A stretch of 64,000 nucleotides of DNA from Symmetrospora coprosmae. Lineage: Eukaryota; Basidiomycota; Cystobasidiomycetes; Symmetrosporaceae. Each line of letters starts with the position of its first letter. Within the stretch, counting starts at the first letter, position 1. The notes beneath the pieces were generated by a model, which was not told where the DNA came from, searched no databases, and worked only from the letters and a program-made list of their open reading frames with translations. This document shows positions 11,616 to 22,865 of this stretch, piece by piece. A program made the translations under genes and the position numbers. The stretch is taken from NCBI GenBank assembly GCA_008802785.1, contig VUYT01000029.1:1-64000 (forward strand), given 5' to 3'.

Positions 11616-12140
11616 TCAAGCCTCGGCCTCTGCCGTTGGCGGCTTCCTGAGGAGGACGTCTGACCGCTTCTTGCCCTGCCAGTCCCATTTTTGCTGTAGG
11701 ATGCGAAGACATGGTCAGCAAGCTCGTTCGCATCACTGATAAGGCCACAAACGGGGGTAAAAACGGACGTCCTGAGGTGCGATGACCAGATATGCGACGG
11801 CTGGGATGAGCCCTGCGACGAGCAGGCTTGTTTTCACCGTGCGGCTGTTGAACTTGAATGATTTATACACATTCTCTCGCATATAGTTCCATGACTCGAC
11901 GCCTCCATCGAGCTGTCGTTGCGTTCGGGGGAGTCGTGTGCGGGTGCCGGGGGTGTATTGGGTGCGTGGGGTGTGCCGGATTGGAGCCAGGCCGCACGGG
12001 GAACCGGTGGGACAGGGGGCAGGTGAGGCGCGTCAGTCCAATCGATACCGTATAGAGTGAGAGACCTTGGCTGGTCGTTGCCCCTACTGCACTGACCTGC
12101 AGGCGGGACGGGACGGGGACGGCGAGTCGGTCCGGTGTGC
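11616..12140 (-). CDS. Small mitochondrial complex I NDUFB4/B15-like subunit (5' end uncertain)
   Basis: A short minus-strand protein reads WNYMRENVYKSFKFNSRT, then one hydrophobic segment (TSLLVAGLIPAVAYLVIAP), then QKWDWQGKKRSDVLLRKPP before the stop at 11616-11618. This layout (MREN-Y-K-F-F-x-R-T, one membrane helix, KWDW-GK-R) is what I know from fungal NADH:ubiquinone oxidoreductase B15/NDUFB4 accessory subunits, which sit in the inner-membrane arm. An intron separates the membrane segment from the C-terminus (donor after APQD, acceptor before QKWDW). Another acceptor lies at about 11913, with a matching donor at about 12096. I could not find an in-frame ATG upstream of that donor, so the first exon and the upper coordinate are approximate. 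Confidence 0.6.
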
Positions 12141-12612
12141 GCCGGGAGGTCAGGTTCGGTGCATGGACGGGGAGCGAAGGAAGAAGGGCGAGCGTTCGTT
12201 AGTGAATGCAGACATCCGGACACCGTACACGCGAGGAGTGCGGTCCTGTCCAGCCAGTGAGTGGTTGCTGGAAAGGGGAACTGCGCGCACCTTTACGGGG
12301 GCTGAAGGCGCACACGAACGCACCGACACCGCGCATCCCATCGGATGAGCTCGGTGCAGCAGCCGGCCGTATATCTATCGATCTGCGCACTCACGATGCT
12401 CTCCATGGTGTCCGCCGGCCATTGTGATTTCCGTAGTATGTTATGTCGTTGCAGTCGATGAGACGGCAAGAAGGTGATTGGGGCCGAGTCCGCCATGTCT
12501 CTCTCTCTCCTTCCTGCCAGCAACGTCGACGACAACAGCGACATCGCAGAGCATAGCACAGCATAGCACAGCATAGCACAGCACAGGACAGCACCAGTCG
12601 GAGAAACGCACC
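12141..12612. promoter_or_regulatory. Divergent intergenic region upstream of cytochrome b5
   Basis: The region between the B15-like gene and CYB5 contains a short tandem repeat (AGCATAGCAC units, about 12549-12590) ending some 20 bases before the CYB5 start. No gene was recognised, but the missing first exon of the B15-like gene may lie here. Confidence 0.5.
12549..12590. repeat. AGCATAGCAC tandem repeat in the CYB5 leader
   Basis: Three to four near-perfect decamer units lie directly upstream of the cytochrome b5 ATG, probably in its 5' untranslated leader. Confidence 0.85.
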
Positions 12613-13493
12613 ATGTCGGCCGACCGGGTATTCACGTTCGAAGAGCTCAAGGGCCTAAACAAGAAGACAGACCTGCACATGCTCATTGACGGGAAAGGTG
12701 CGCAGATGCGGACACGAGTCTGCCATATTCCTGTGACGCTGGCTCATTCTTCGCCATCGTGTCTGCAGTCTACGCCATTGCCGACTTCATCGACGAGGTA
12801 TGTGCATCATCGCCAACCCGGCCCCAGGTTTTGCCCTGGCCGCACATCTGGACGCAACGACGCGCCGAGCTGCCTCGTGGGGTAGCCGTGCAGATGCTCA
12901 GACTGATAGGGATATCATCACGCGTCACCCACGGCCACAGCACCCAGGAGGCGACGAGGTCCTCTTCGGCGAGGCCGGCAGGGACGCCACAGAGGCATTC
13001 GAGGACGTCGGCCACTCGGACGAGGCGCGCGAGATTCTCGAAAAGTACCTCGTAGGGACATGCACAGAGGTGCGTCCGCTCTCTCTGCGCGGTGCTAGGG
13101 CCGAGGCTGCTGCAACATCGGCAGCGTCACAAGCCAGCGCTCGGACCGCCTTGCACTGCTGCCACCGCCGCTTGCGACCTCAGCAGGCGTACACACGTCG
13201 TATTGACTGCCACATATATCTCTCATATCTGTCCTCGCGATACGATCCAAGGCCGCGACAAAGGGCCCATCGAGCGCCGACGCCTCTGCAAAGCGCGGCA
13301 GCGAGAGTTCTGCACAAAAGTGCGTCATCCCGTGTCCTCCACTGCTATTCCGGATCGCCTGCGTACGTGTTCGGACGCTGAAGCGCAGGACTGCGTCGCC
13401 ATCGCGTGTGTGTCGCAGCCCTTCGATGGTCCTCTTCCTCCTGCCCCTCGCGGCCTTCGTCGCCTACCTAGCGTACTACTACTCGAAGAAGTA
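12613..13493 (+). CDS. CYB5: Cytochrome b5 (tail-anchored, ER)
   Basis: Cytochrome b5 passes electrons to ER desaturases, sterol enzymes and P450s. Exon 1 (12613-12697) and exon 2 (12769-12797) join to give [10 protein letters not shown]. Exon 3 (12941-13069) supplies the heme-binding core [20 protein letters not shown] and [14 protein letters not shown], so both axial histidines (in HPGG and VGHS) are present. A Ser/Ala/Lys-rich linker ([20 protein letters not shown]) lies in a later exon starting near 13250. The last exon (from about 13422) encodes a single C-terminal helix, [21 protein letters not shown], typical of a tail anchor. Length is about 135-140 residues, normal for the family. 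The exact borders around the linker are the least certain part. Confidence 0.93.
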
Positions 13494-13897
13494 GAGACGC
13501 GAAGTGGCGTGACGGCCACGAATCGATAGCACGATTTGCGGCGTCCGAGCCTCACCTAGATGATACCCTCTGGTACGCTGCGCTCCGCTCACCACTTGCG
13601 TTAGAGCGGTGGAGCGAGCCAAGCGTACACAGCACCCGCATGCGTCTGCTCTATATAGTCTGGCCCGCCTGCAGTAATCGTTCCAGCCGGCTGTCTGCTG
13701 CTGCTCGCCACGACCACTCTAGAAGCAGCTTTCCAGTGCGCGGTCGTACGCCCACAATGGCTGTCACTCGAAACGTAAGCGTATATTGCGAGCGAATCCT
13801 ACGACCAGTCGAAAAAAAAACGGGGTTGTTCCTCCCTGCAGCAGCAGCAGCAGCGGTATACAACAACAAGGTTTACTAAATGACCGCACGACCAGAC
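13494..13897. other. Convergent 3' intergenic region (CYB5 / URB2)
   Basis: About 400 bases lie between two convergent stop codons. It contains an imperfect inverted repeat at 13573-13628, a run of As near 13815 and a GCA trinucleotide run near 13840. No gene was seen. Confidence 0.55.
13573..13628. repeat. Imperfect inverted repeat between convergent genes
   Basis: Arms of about 20 bases (13573-13595 and 13609-13628) begin and end with GTACGCT and its complement and share GCTC and CCAC blocks. The spacer is about 13 bases. It could fold as a hairpin in either transcript's 3' end. Confidence 0.6.
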
Positions 13898-16800
13898 CTA
13901 ATCTCCCTTGTATCTGATCTTCTCATGCTCCTTCCAGAGCGCCCGCAGGAGTGCGCGCTCCGCCTCCATGTGGTTGCCCAGGAAGCCGCGCATGAGCGCC
14001 TCGCGCTCGTGCTTGCCGAGCGTACCGAGCACCTCGAGGACGCCCACGGTGAGCGCCTGGCGCACAGCCGGGCCGAGCGGGGCGTGCGTGTCGGTCGCGG
14101 CGCGGAGGAAGGCGACCAGGAGGAAAGGGGCGTGCTTGCTCAGCGGACCCGTGAGCGAGACGGGCCCCGAGGCAGACGCCGAAGCAGCAGCAGAGGCAGA
14201 GGCGGATGCGGACGTGGACGTGGAGGGGCGGCCGTGGTGCATCGAGGAGGCCGTCTTTGTCCCCAGACTGACGAGGAGGCGCGTCAGGGCCCGCGCGTGC
14301 TTGGTCCCCAGGCAGGATGAGGCTGCGGAACCCTCGAGCGCCCACGCGGGGAAACGCGCGGCGGCTCGCTGCGCTGCGGCAGCGTGGGCAGCGTTGGCTA
14401 CGCGCGCAGGCCCAGACGAAAGCGGGGACGCAAAAGCGTCCAGGCCAGACAGCTGCAGCAGCTCAATCAGGCCCGACAGCGCGCAGATGAGTTGTGGAAA
14501 AGTGGGAATGAGGAGGTCGCGGCGGTGTGTCGCGATTGACGACGCAATGTCTACCATGTTGAGGAAGACGGCGCTGGCTCTGTCGTTTGCGCTGGACCCG
14601 GCAATGGGTGACACAGCTGTGTACGGGTCGGCCATCTTGCTCGTGCCCGTGCTCGTACTCGTGCTCGGGGCAGAAGCATGCAGAGAGGCAGGCGCGAGGC
14701 TAGAGAGTGATGCGATGAGTGCCGTTACGAGCGCCACGTCGTGCAGCTCCAGAATCCCAATCTACCATCGCGCCGGGTCGGATCATCAGCTTTCGGAAAG
14801 CCGCCTCATCGATCCAGTACAGATGCTCAACTCACCTTATGCTCGCAGATGCACTTGACGAACGCCGTCACGGCCTCGCTGGCCTGCACGGACAACGCGC
14901 GGACATCGAGCGTGAGGAGGCTGCGGACCGTGGCTGAGAATGCTTGCGTTGCGACGCGTGCGGCAGCTGTGCAAGGGTGGCAAGAGTGTCAGCGCGGGAT
15001 CAGCGTAGCGTTGTGAGGCACAACTGGCCAAGTATGGCGAGCCTACATTCAGGAGGGTTGCAGATGAGCACCTGGGCTATGCGCAGGGCAGTCGCAAGTG
15101 TCGCATCTGTCGCTGCGGGGACGATGCACTCTCCGAGGGCGATCAGGGCATTGGCGTAGTCGTCCTCTGCTTGCTTCGACGAGATGCGTATGAACAGCCG
15201 CTCGAACTTTGGATCGGCTGTCCAGCGCGACACAAGCAGAGTTGCATCAGCGATTGTCCGAAAAGATCTGACAGAGCTGCCGCCAGCCGTGCCAAGCAGG
15301 AACACCTACAGATGATGTCGCATGTCTGCGCAAATACGAGTGATACGCCGACGATGTGTTCGAGCGAGGTCCCGGTCTTGTCGCTGTTGCTGTCGCCGGC
15401 GCCGCCAGGCAGAGTGCGCGTATTCCGGCACGCCAGCTCCAGCCATGACAGACGTGTGGACACCTTCGCCGGGTCCGACACCCTGCCTGCTGTCTGTGCC
15501 AGAATGAGCCCAGGTACGCGCAGTGAGAGCAAACTAGCGATACTGCTGCCAGTGCCCATGTCAATCCCCTCAGGCAGCAACGCATGTGCTAGAGCCTGGC
15601 AAGTGTTGCTGAGAGCCAAGCAGGCCTCGAGGTGAGACGGCTCGCCACGTTCAAGCTTGTCGGCGAGCACGCCGATGGCTAGTAGACACTCGAGGCTGCG
15701 GACGTGCTCGAGAATCTTGTCTGAAGCAAGCCCAGCGCTGGCGTGCGAGACTGTCGACGGCTTGACTTCCTCGCCGAGTATGTCCAGAGTTGACATGTAG
15801 ACTCTCAAAGCCGGCGTGAGGGAAAGCACGTTCCCGGAGGCTGCGCCGGCGTCTGGGAAAGTCCTGCTTTTGAGATGGAGCGTGAAGTCGAGCGCGTCTT
15901 CGAGCTTCTCGGGTGAGGCATTGCAGTTGCGCAGGATAAGGCTACAGTCAATGGTGTCAAGGGAAACGGTATTCTTCAGTTGAATGCCCGCAAAGTGTGG
16001 TCCAGAGGCGGCACTGACCGCCACAGCTGCTGATACAGCTCTAGCCGCTGAGTGTCTTCTAGATCGCCGTTGACCAAGTCCGACAAGACGGAAGTGTCCT
16101 TAATCTGCCAGCGTGGAGTGCAAAGGCAGGACAGATCGGTATCAGTCGCGTCTCTTGGACATTCCGCCGGAGCGCACCACGGTGGACTCACGAGGGGCGA
16201 GCCGAGATCGTCCTTGGTGTAGTGCAGGAAGAAGCGATTGGCTACCCGGTCGCCAATGGCGCCCCTGTGTCGCTGGACCAGCGCTACCATTTTACGCTTG
16301 ATGGGTCGGTCCAGGTACGTCTCGGGAAGCAAGCTCAGAGCGGGCAAGACGCGCTCCAGCCCTTGAGCGCTGCTGCTCTCGAGCGTAACGACGCGGTCGG
16401 AGAGCGCGGCTGTAGGTGATCAAAGACAATCAGCACCCGGCGCAATGGGGACTTGGCGGGTTTGCAGGCCGGTACCGCTCACCTTTCAAGCGCGTGAGCT
16501 CGTAAAACTCGGCGGAGTGCAAGAGGCGGTGAGTTGTAGATGCGACGGTAATGGCGGATGGGCTGATGCCAGTGCTTGCATCCGAGGCGTGTTCGAGTAT
16601 GAAAGTCGACAACCCTGCAAGCTGCTCATCGGAGGCATAGATGCTGGTACAAGCGGGCCCGAAGCACGCACAAGTCAGTTTCCCGCACAGATACTGCATG
16701 CTACTGAATAAGTCTTAAAGCTCACTTTAGCAAAGGCAGATGCTGCTGGCTGAGAAGATGCCACAATGCCACTCCCAGGGCACCCGCGTCGAGGTTGTGC

Positions 16801-19179
16801 AGATAGCCGTTCCAGACGCCGTCGGCAGATGCTATGAGCTTGAGGGATGTCTCGACAAGTCCTGGAATGGGTCCGCCGCTCGGATCGATCCTGTCCAGGG
16901 CTGTGCGGATCTGCATCGTGATCGGGAATCAGCTGGCACTGCGGTCTGTCCTATGCAGGGCAACAGGCACCACTCACCATGACAAGCTGGAGAAGCGGGA
17001 GCCTTCTATCGCCAAGCTGGCCAGGGATCGACGATTCGACAGGTACAAGATGTTCGATAGAGGCCAGTGTTTGAAGGATACACGCTACCGCGCGCTCGTG
17101 GGGAACGCTAGCTTGTGGCACACTCAGTACGGCACCACTTCTAGCGTGCAGGTGGCGTAGCAGCTCGGTTACTCTGCTGGGATCACCAGACAGAGCCTCC
17201 TGGCTACCGACAACGGTCGCAATGAGCTGCGAGATTGCCTGTAGCTGGAAGGAAGCCACGTCGCTGAGCCCAAGCTTGACTTCGACGTGGGCATCCGCGC
17301 TTGTTGCGCCTTTGGCGGTTTTGCGCTTCTTACGCCTCGGTGTGTCGTCCTCCGCCTCGACGTCCTCACCGCTCGCAGCGGCAAGCGCGGCGGAAGCGAA
17401 TGAGCCAGCTCGTTCGAGCAGTATTTCAAGCAATGGCGCGACCTGAGTCGCCCCAAGTGAGCCTGTGCACGCCTTGCGCAACGCCGAGCGTGTCGGAATG
17501 GACAGCAGAGCCCCTTGAAACGTCCCGTCCATGCCCGCTGGAGTGAGAGTGGTCGCGTGCTCGATTGCTGCAGTAATGGCTGTTTCCATCTGTGCAATAA
17601 AGTGCGGCAGCTGCCGCGTCTTGCCGTGGTGCTGCACAGCGATGCGCATGAAGGTCTCGTCTGCCTCTGCACAGCCTGCGTTTGCGCACTCTCCGAGACT
17701 GGCGAGCAGCGAAGGAAGTACGGACTCGATACTCGCAAAGTCGATACGGGCGAGCGTCGAGAGTGCGTCGATGGCTGAGCAGGCCGGCTTTCCTGCCCGC
17801 TCAGCACCCTGCGCCTGTGCCTTTGCCTGTGCCTGCTGCAGCGACACGAGGCGCATTGCGTACGCGCGAAGAACGGTCAGCCAGTCCTGATTGGCATCGC
17901 TAGGTCCAGCGATGTAGACGGCGGTTCTTTCGACCAGACCGAGCAGGCCACCGATGCATTCCGCAGCTTCGTCCACCGCGTCGGTCCTGCTGACAAGGAC
18001 CAGTGCACCCTGCAAGAAGCCGAAAGTGGCAAAGCGGAGTTGCTGCTGGATGTGCGTGTCGGCCGCCGATCGAGACGATGTGCTGGCCGATCTTTGCGCA
18101 AAGAGCTCGCCCGCATTGCTGTACAAAGCAGAGTGGTACCGCTCAAGCAGGGCCGGTAGGATGCGCAGCAACCGTGATGAGGCTATCGGAGAGGCGGCCT
18201 GTGATTTCTCCAAAGCCACAAACACCTCCTTGAGTGACGTTTGCACGCTGGCGCTGGTAAAAAAAGGGAGCTGTGTAGCGAAGAGGCGGGCGAGGTTCGC
18301 AGGCGAGAAGATGAGTGTGGATAGCAGATTGAGGAGAACAATCCGGACAACACGAGGCGTCTCCGCCGCAGGAGAAGATGCTGCCAGAAAGTGGGGCATG
18401 CAACGCTCGAGCATGCATTGCGCGAGCTGGAGACCAAGAGGCAGATGCGAGCATAATCAGCAACCCCATTCTTCCCGACGCGACCGGGAGCTCCTCTGCG
18501 CGGTTCCCGCTCACCTTCTTCTGTGTACTTCTGTCGGTGGGAAGCGCAGCGAGCGACTGTACGAGCAAAGAGCCCATGTCTGACCAAGCGGCACAGGCAG
18601 ACTCGTCGGCGGTCTGTGCAATTTCTGCCGAGCTGCCGAAAAAGCTGCCGACACAGCTCAGGAGCGCGTCCGTGCTCGAGCCCGACACGCAGAGGGGGAG
18701 GAGAGCAGTGTAGCACGCCACGACTGGGTGCAAGAGGTCTGTGAGTGTGCTTGCTTTGATAGCTGAGGGGCATCTTTCCAGGACGGAGGAGAGGGTTGGT
18801 AGGATGGGCATGCGTAGGAGGACGTGCTTGAGCTCGCGCTTCACATCTTCTGAGCGGAGAAGGTCGAGGACGAGATGCCAGTACTGCGGAGTCAGGCAGG
18901 GAGGGCTGCAGGGAGAGGGTCAGGAGCGAAGTCAGTCTGGGGCGTCCAGCGCGGTGCTGCAAAAACGCACGCCTCGTCGCTGCGCGTCTTGAGCAGGCGG
19001 TCCAGAGCCCATTCGAAGAGGAAGTAGGCTTTCCGAGGGACGGCGAAGGAGGCATCGGCATATGCTCTTCGGGCGAGGAGGATCCTCTCGGTCGAGTCGC
19101 CGTCGACGGCAGTGCCCCTGAGCTGTCGAAAGAGCTGATCCGGGCCCGGAAGCGGAGGAGTCTGCTTTGCCGAGACCAT
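13898..19179 (-). CDS. URB2: Urb2/Npa2 family nucleolar ribosome-biogenesis protein
   Basis: Urb2/Npa2 acts in the nucleolus in early 27S pre-rRNA processing for the 60S subunit. The N-terminus from the ATG at 19179 reads GPDQLFRQLRG then RKAYFLFEWALDRLLKTRSDEA, matching the opening of the family. The C-terminal exon (13898-about 14764) carries the conserved Urb2 domain with LSKHAPFLLVAFLRA, LTVGVLEVLGTLGKHEREAL and AERALLRALWKEHEKI near the stop. Between them lie about 1,200 residues of helical, leucine-rich solenoid-like sequence with a basic KKRKTAKG patch near 17310-17330. Exons I could trace include 18971-19179, 18525-18893, 16978-18426, 16726-16910, 16483-16643 and 16193-16409. Total length is about 1,480 residues. 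It shares a 265-base head-to-head promoter with RPL26. Confidence 0.85.
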
Positions 19180-19444
19180 TGCGAGGATCACAGCGGACTG
19201 AAGTCCGCCTGCGTGTCTACCGGGTGAGTTTGGCAGTATCGTCTGCGTACATCCCTCCCGAGTAACCCTCATCGGAACTCCTCCGAGGCGGAAGGCTCTT
19301 CCCTCCCCCTCCGCCACCCGCAGTGATCGAGTTCGGGGCAGAAATCCTGCCCGTAGGATCCTCGCCCTCCCTCCCGCTGCTGCAGCTCCCCGAGTATCGC
19401 AATCCCTCCCTCAGCCCCAGCAAGATCAGCTCGTCGACGTCAAG
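19180..19444. promoter_or_regulatory. Bidirectional promoter URB2 / RPL26
   Basis: Only 265 bases separate the divergent start codons of a 60S biogenesis factor and a 60S ribosomal protein. The sequence contains pyrimidine-rich CCCTCCC stretches but no TATA box that I can identify. Co-regulation is an inference from spacing. Confidence 0.6.
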
Positions 19445-20658
19445 ATGAAGTTCTCAAAGGGTGAATAGCCAGGGCTGCGCAGTTGCCGGGCGTGTGCAGT
19501 CGTCACGGGGAGGAGGAGGTGGTGCTGCTGCTGCCGTGGGATGGTGCAGGACGGGGCTGCAGGAGGCATGGGGACGGACGGTCCGGCAAGGGCGTCCCCC
19601 TGCTCCAACGCCTGGCCAGTCCAGCAAGTGCCATGCATTGGATATCGATGGATGCGCAGCGTCGTTGCTCTCTCGTATGGCGATAGGCGGGCGCACGGAG
19701 GCAGGCAAGGCAGCTTGGCCGTCACGGCACCGAACGGCAGTGCATCAGCGAAAAGAGCAGGAGACGCAGCAGCACCACCCACGGCGACGACAGACGCTGC
19801 CCGCACGCTTGGCAACAGCCATCTACACGAGACAGAGACAGACAGGGAGAAGAGCAGCACGTTGACACGTTCTGCCTGCCCGCCCGCACCCCGCTGTGGA
19901 ATCGCAGATGTTTCGTCGAGCAGCCGCAAGTCGCGCAAGGCGCACTTCGACGCCCCTAGCTCCGTCATCCGGACGCTCATGTCGGCACCTCTGAGCAAGG
20001 AGCTCCGAGGCGAGCACAAGGTGCGCCGGCGACCCATATGCGGGCAGGCACCCTAGTTCGGGGATCCGGCTGAGACGCCGCTCCGACCCTCCGTACAGGC
20101 ACGATCCATTCCCGTCAGGAAGGACGACGAGGTTCTCATCGTCCGAGGTACCTACAAGGGTCGTGAGGGCAAGGTGAGCACAGCGTTATGTATGACTATC
20201 TATCTTGGGAGGCATGACTGACCAGGTTGCTTTGCACCTTCGCTCAACCTCACCAATCGTCCGTCCTGTCCGCTCCGAACGTCCTGTCCATCGCTCTCGC
20301 ACTGCCATCATCCTGTCTCGCACTCATCAACACGCCACTCGATCTGCGCCGCGCGCTCCACAATGGCCATGCCGATTCTCAGGTCACGCAAGTGTACCGC
20401 AAGAAGTTTGCCATCTACGTCGAGCGGGTCCACCGCGAGAAGACGAACGGCGCGACTGTCCCCATTCCCATCCACCCTTCCAACGTTATCGTCACCAAGC
20501 TCAAGCTCGACAAGGACCGCAAAAACATGCTCCTCCGAAAGGGCGCAGCGAAGCAGGGAGCGTCCGACAAGATGGAGGTGCGTCGCAAGCGGATTAGTGG
20601 CGTTGATAGCGACATGGCTGACCTCGCTTTCTGGCACCTTGCCATCCTATAGCAGTAA
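19445..20658 (+). CDS. RPL26: 60S ribosomal protein L26 (uL24)
   Basis: uL24 is an assembly-initiating protein near the polypeptide exit tunnel. Exons 19445-19460, 19908-20020, 20099-20173 and 20383-20577 join in frame to [19 protein letters not shown], then [40 protein letters not shown], the KOW-motif region, and [20 protein letters not shown] to the Lys-rich end. A last intron with a good CTGAC branch site and acceptor at 20652 adds a single codon and stop, ending at 20658 and giving 134 residues, close to the family norm. An alternative last exon starting near 20701 is possible but gives an unfamiliar tail. As in many fungal ribosomal protein genes, the first intron falls very early and is long (447 nt). 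Confidence 0.95.
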
Positions 20659-21060
20659 GCGCTCTCTTCTGACCCGCTCGCCCTCTTACTCTTCATTAGG
20701 CGGACGGAACGCCGGTGGCAAGGGCGGAATGTCGGGAGATTGTGTCGGCCGCAGGGCAGTCACGGTCCGTAGAGGGAGTCGGGCGGATAAGACTGTGTAC
20801 TCGGAGCATCGCCTTTCAGCGCTACCCCGCTTGTCTCGCTCGAGCATCCTTGGATCCCTGTATGCGCCCTGTCGCACGCGCGTCTCTTAGTTCCGAACTC
20901 TTGGAACTACGACTTCGTCCGCACCACGCACCGCTTTCGCTCTCGCCTGTGTCCCCATTGTCCTGCTCGAACTCATCTTCTTGCTTCTGACGCCTGTGTG
21001 CCTCCCGGCCGTCTGACTTGTGTCTGTCCGTCTGCGTTCGACATCACCCCAATCATCACC
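20659..21060. other. Intergenic spacer (RPL26 to translin)
   Basis: About 400 bases lie between genes on the same strand, with pyrimidine-rich tracts near 20930-21050 as expected of a promoter. No gene was seen unless RPL26 uses an alternative last exon here. Confidence 0.5.
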
Positions 21061-22507
21061 ATGGACGAGCAAACGATGTCGCAGCCGCAGTCGCAGCAGC
21101 AGAAGCAGGAAGCGAACATGAGCGTCTTCCAGAGCCTGCAGGGCTCGCTCGAGCAAGAAGCGACACTGCGGGAGACGATCCGGGACAGTGTCCGCGAGTT
21201 CGACACAAACGTCCGCTCGCTCTCGGCGCAGTGCGCAATCCTTCTTCTGCGTCTCCTTCCGAGTGTTGCTTCGATGCTGAGAGGCGCATATCATGCGCAG
21301 CCTGAACTCGATCCACGCCATCCCGAGCTCCGAATTCGGACGCCTCGCCGGTGACGCCGAGCGCTTCCTGCCGGCATGTCGGAGCAACGTCGAATCGCTC
21401 GCTTCACTCGTTCCGACGGATCAGTACTACAGGGTGAGTGCGTGCTCGCGCCGGGCCACACCTCGAGAATCGCCTAGTCTTCTCGCATCCCGGCGCCCGT
21501 CGCGACCTTCGGGACGCACATGTGTCCCCTCCCAACGTGCCGCTGGGCAATCTCCTCCCGGGCGTGCGCAATGCGATAGATCGCTAAACGAATCCTCGCC
21601 CTCACTTTGACTTGTGTGCCCGTCGCGCAGTACTCGGACATGTGGACCCGCTCGATTCAGAGCTTTTCCTTTGACGTCGTCCTCACGCACTGGCTGCAGA
21701 CGGGCGAGCTTCTGAGCGCGCAGGCAGCGGGGCAGGCGATGGGCGGTAGGCGACGCTCCTCTCCTTGGCTGAGATCAGCGTCTTCAAGCATGCACGTCGC
21801 AGGACTGACGAGGAGCGATGACTTCCGTCGCGCGCTGTTCTTGTCCCCTTTCAGTCAAGCCCGAATGGAACGACCACTTCAAGCTGACGACTGGTGCGTC
21901 GGTGCTTTTGCTTTGATATACCACCAAAGCAGCGACTGATGAGGAGAACGTGCACTACCGGGCTTTACAGAAGACTACCTGCACAGCGTGGTGACGCTCG
22001 TGAACGAACTGGTGCGTCCCGGGCCGGAGCGGGCTCAGCCGGGCGTAGCCTAGCCTGGCCGATCGCAAGGCCTGAGATGTTCCGAGTAGCTGAACACTGG
22101 CACTCGTGGCCTACACCCGTGTGTTCAATGATCTGCAGGCCCGGCTGTGTCCCAATTCGATCGTCAACTCGGACTTTGCCCTCCCTCTCAAAATTTCCAA
22201 GTTCTGCAAGGAGATCCACGCTGGGTTTGGGCTGCTGAACCTCAAGAACGACAGTCTGCGGAAGCGGTTCGACGGGATGAAGTACGACATCAAGAAGATG
22301 GAGGAAGGTCAGTCTGCTTGGAGGCTTTCTCCCCGGGCCGGAAATCAGTGCCGTGACGCCGGTGCATTTCGAACAGGGCTGACAGACACAACTTCTTGCT
22401 TTGGCTTCGCTGCAGTCGTCTATGACATTTCGCTGCGAGGGCTTGTCCCGTCAGCGGCTGGCGATGCGGCGTCCAACAAGCGGGCTCGGGGCGACGACTT
22501 GGCGTAA
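21061..22507 (+). CDS. Translin (ssDNA/RNA-binding nuclease complex subunit)
   Basis: Translin forms the octameric, nucleic-acid-binding shell that partners TRAX in the C3PO endoribonuclease. After a Gln-rich start, the first exon reads MSVFQSLQGSLEQEATLRET and IRDSVREFDTNVRSLSAQ, as in animal translins. Later exons give SLVPTDQYYRYSDMWTRSIQ, VVLTHWLQTGELL, EDYLHSVVTLVNEL and the highly conserved block LLNLKNDSLRKRFDGMKYDI followed by KKMEEVVYDISLRGL. A short Lys/Arg tail (NKRARGDD) ends at 22507. Length is about 260 residues over seven or so exons, slightly longer than human translin (228). No TRAX gene is visible in the window. Confidence 0.93.
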
Positions 22508-22865
22508 TAGTCGGTTTAAGAGGGCGAGGCAATCCATGCCAAGCGCAAGGGCAGGAGCAACTGATTCTACTATCGTGCACACTGGAACAAGGCGCTATTG
22601 AGGGCCCTCCCGCGATACCTGGCGAGCAGTGGCGGCCCGCTTGCCATGATGGACATGACCGCTTCATGCTGTACTGCTTCGAGCTTTTGCGCGTTAGGCT
22701 CAGCATGGCAGGAGGCGTTAACGTTGTTGAATCCGCGAGATACTGCTGCTCGCCAATGTCCCTATGTATGAGCGTCTTGCGGCGGTCCCTTCTCCGCATC
22801 CCGTATGTCGCGTCCACGGCTCTGACCTGCTCCAACCACTCAGAGAAGGCAGGCAACGCTGCGCG
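22508..22865. other. Intergenic spacer (translin to M13 peptidase)
   Basis: About 360 bases lie between two same-strand genes. An ATG at 22764 is in frame with the downstream peptidase, but the ATG at 22866 is preferred. Nothing else was seen. Confidence 0.45.

Noticed and set aside
20701-20890. Alternative last exon of RPL26
   Set aside because: It would add an unfamiliar tail of up to about 60 residues. The nearer acceptor at 20652 gives a protein of normal length.
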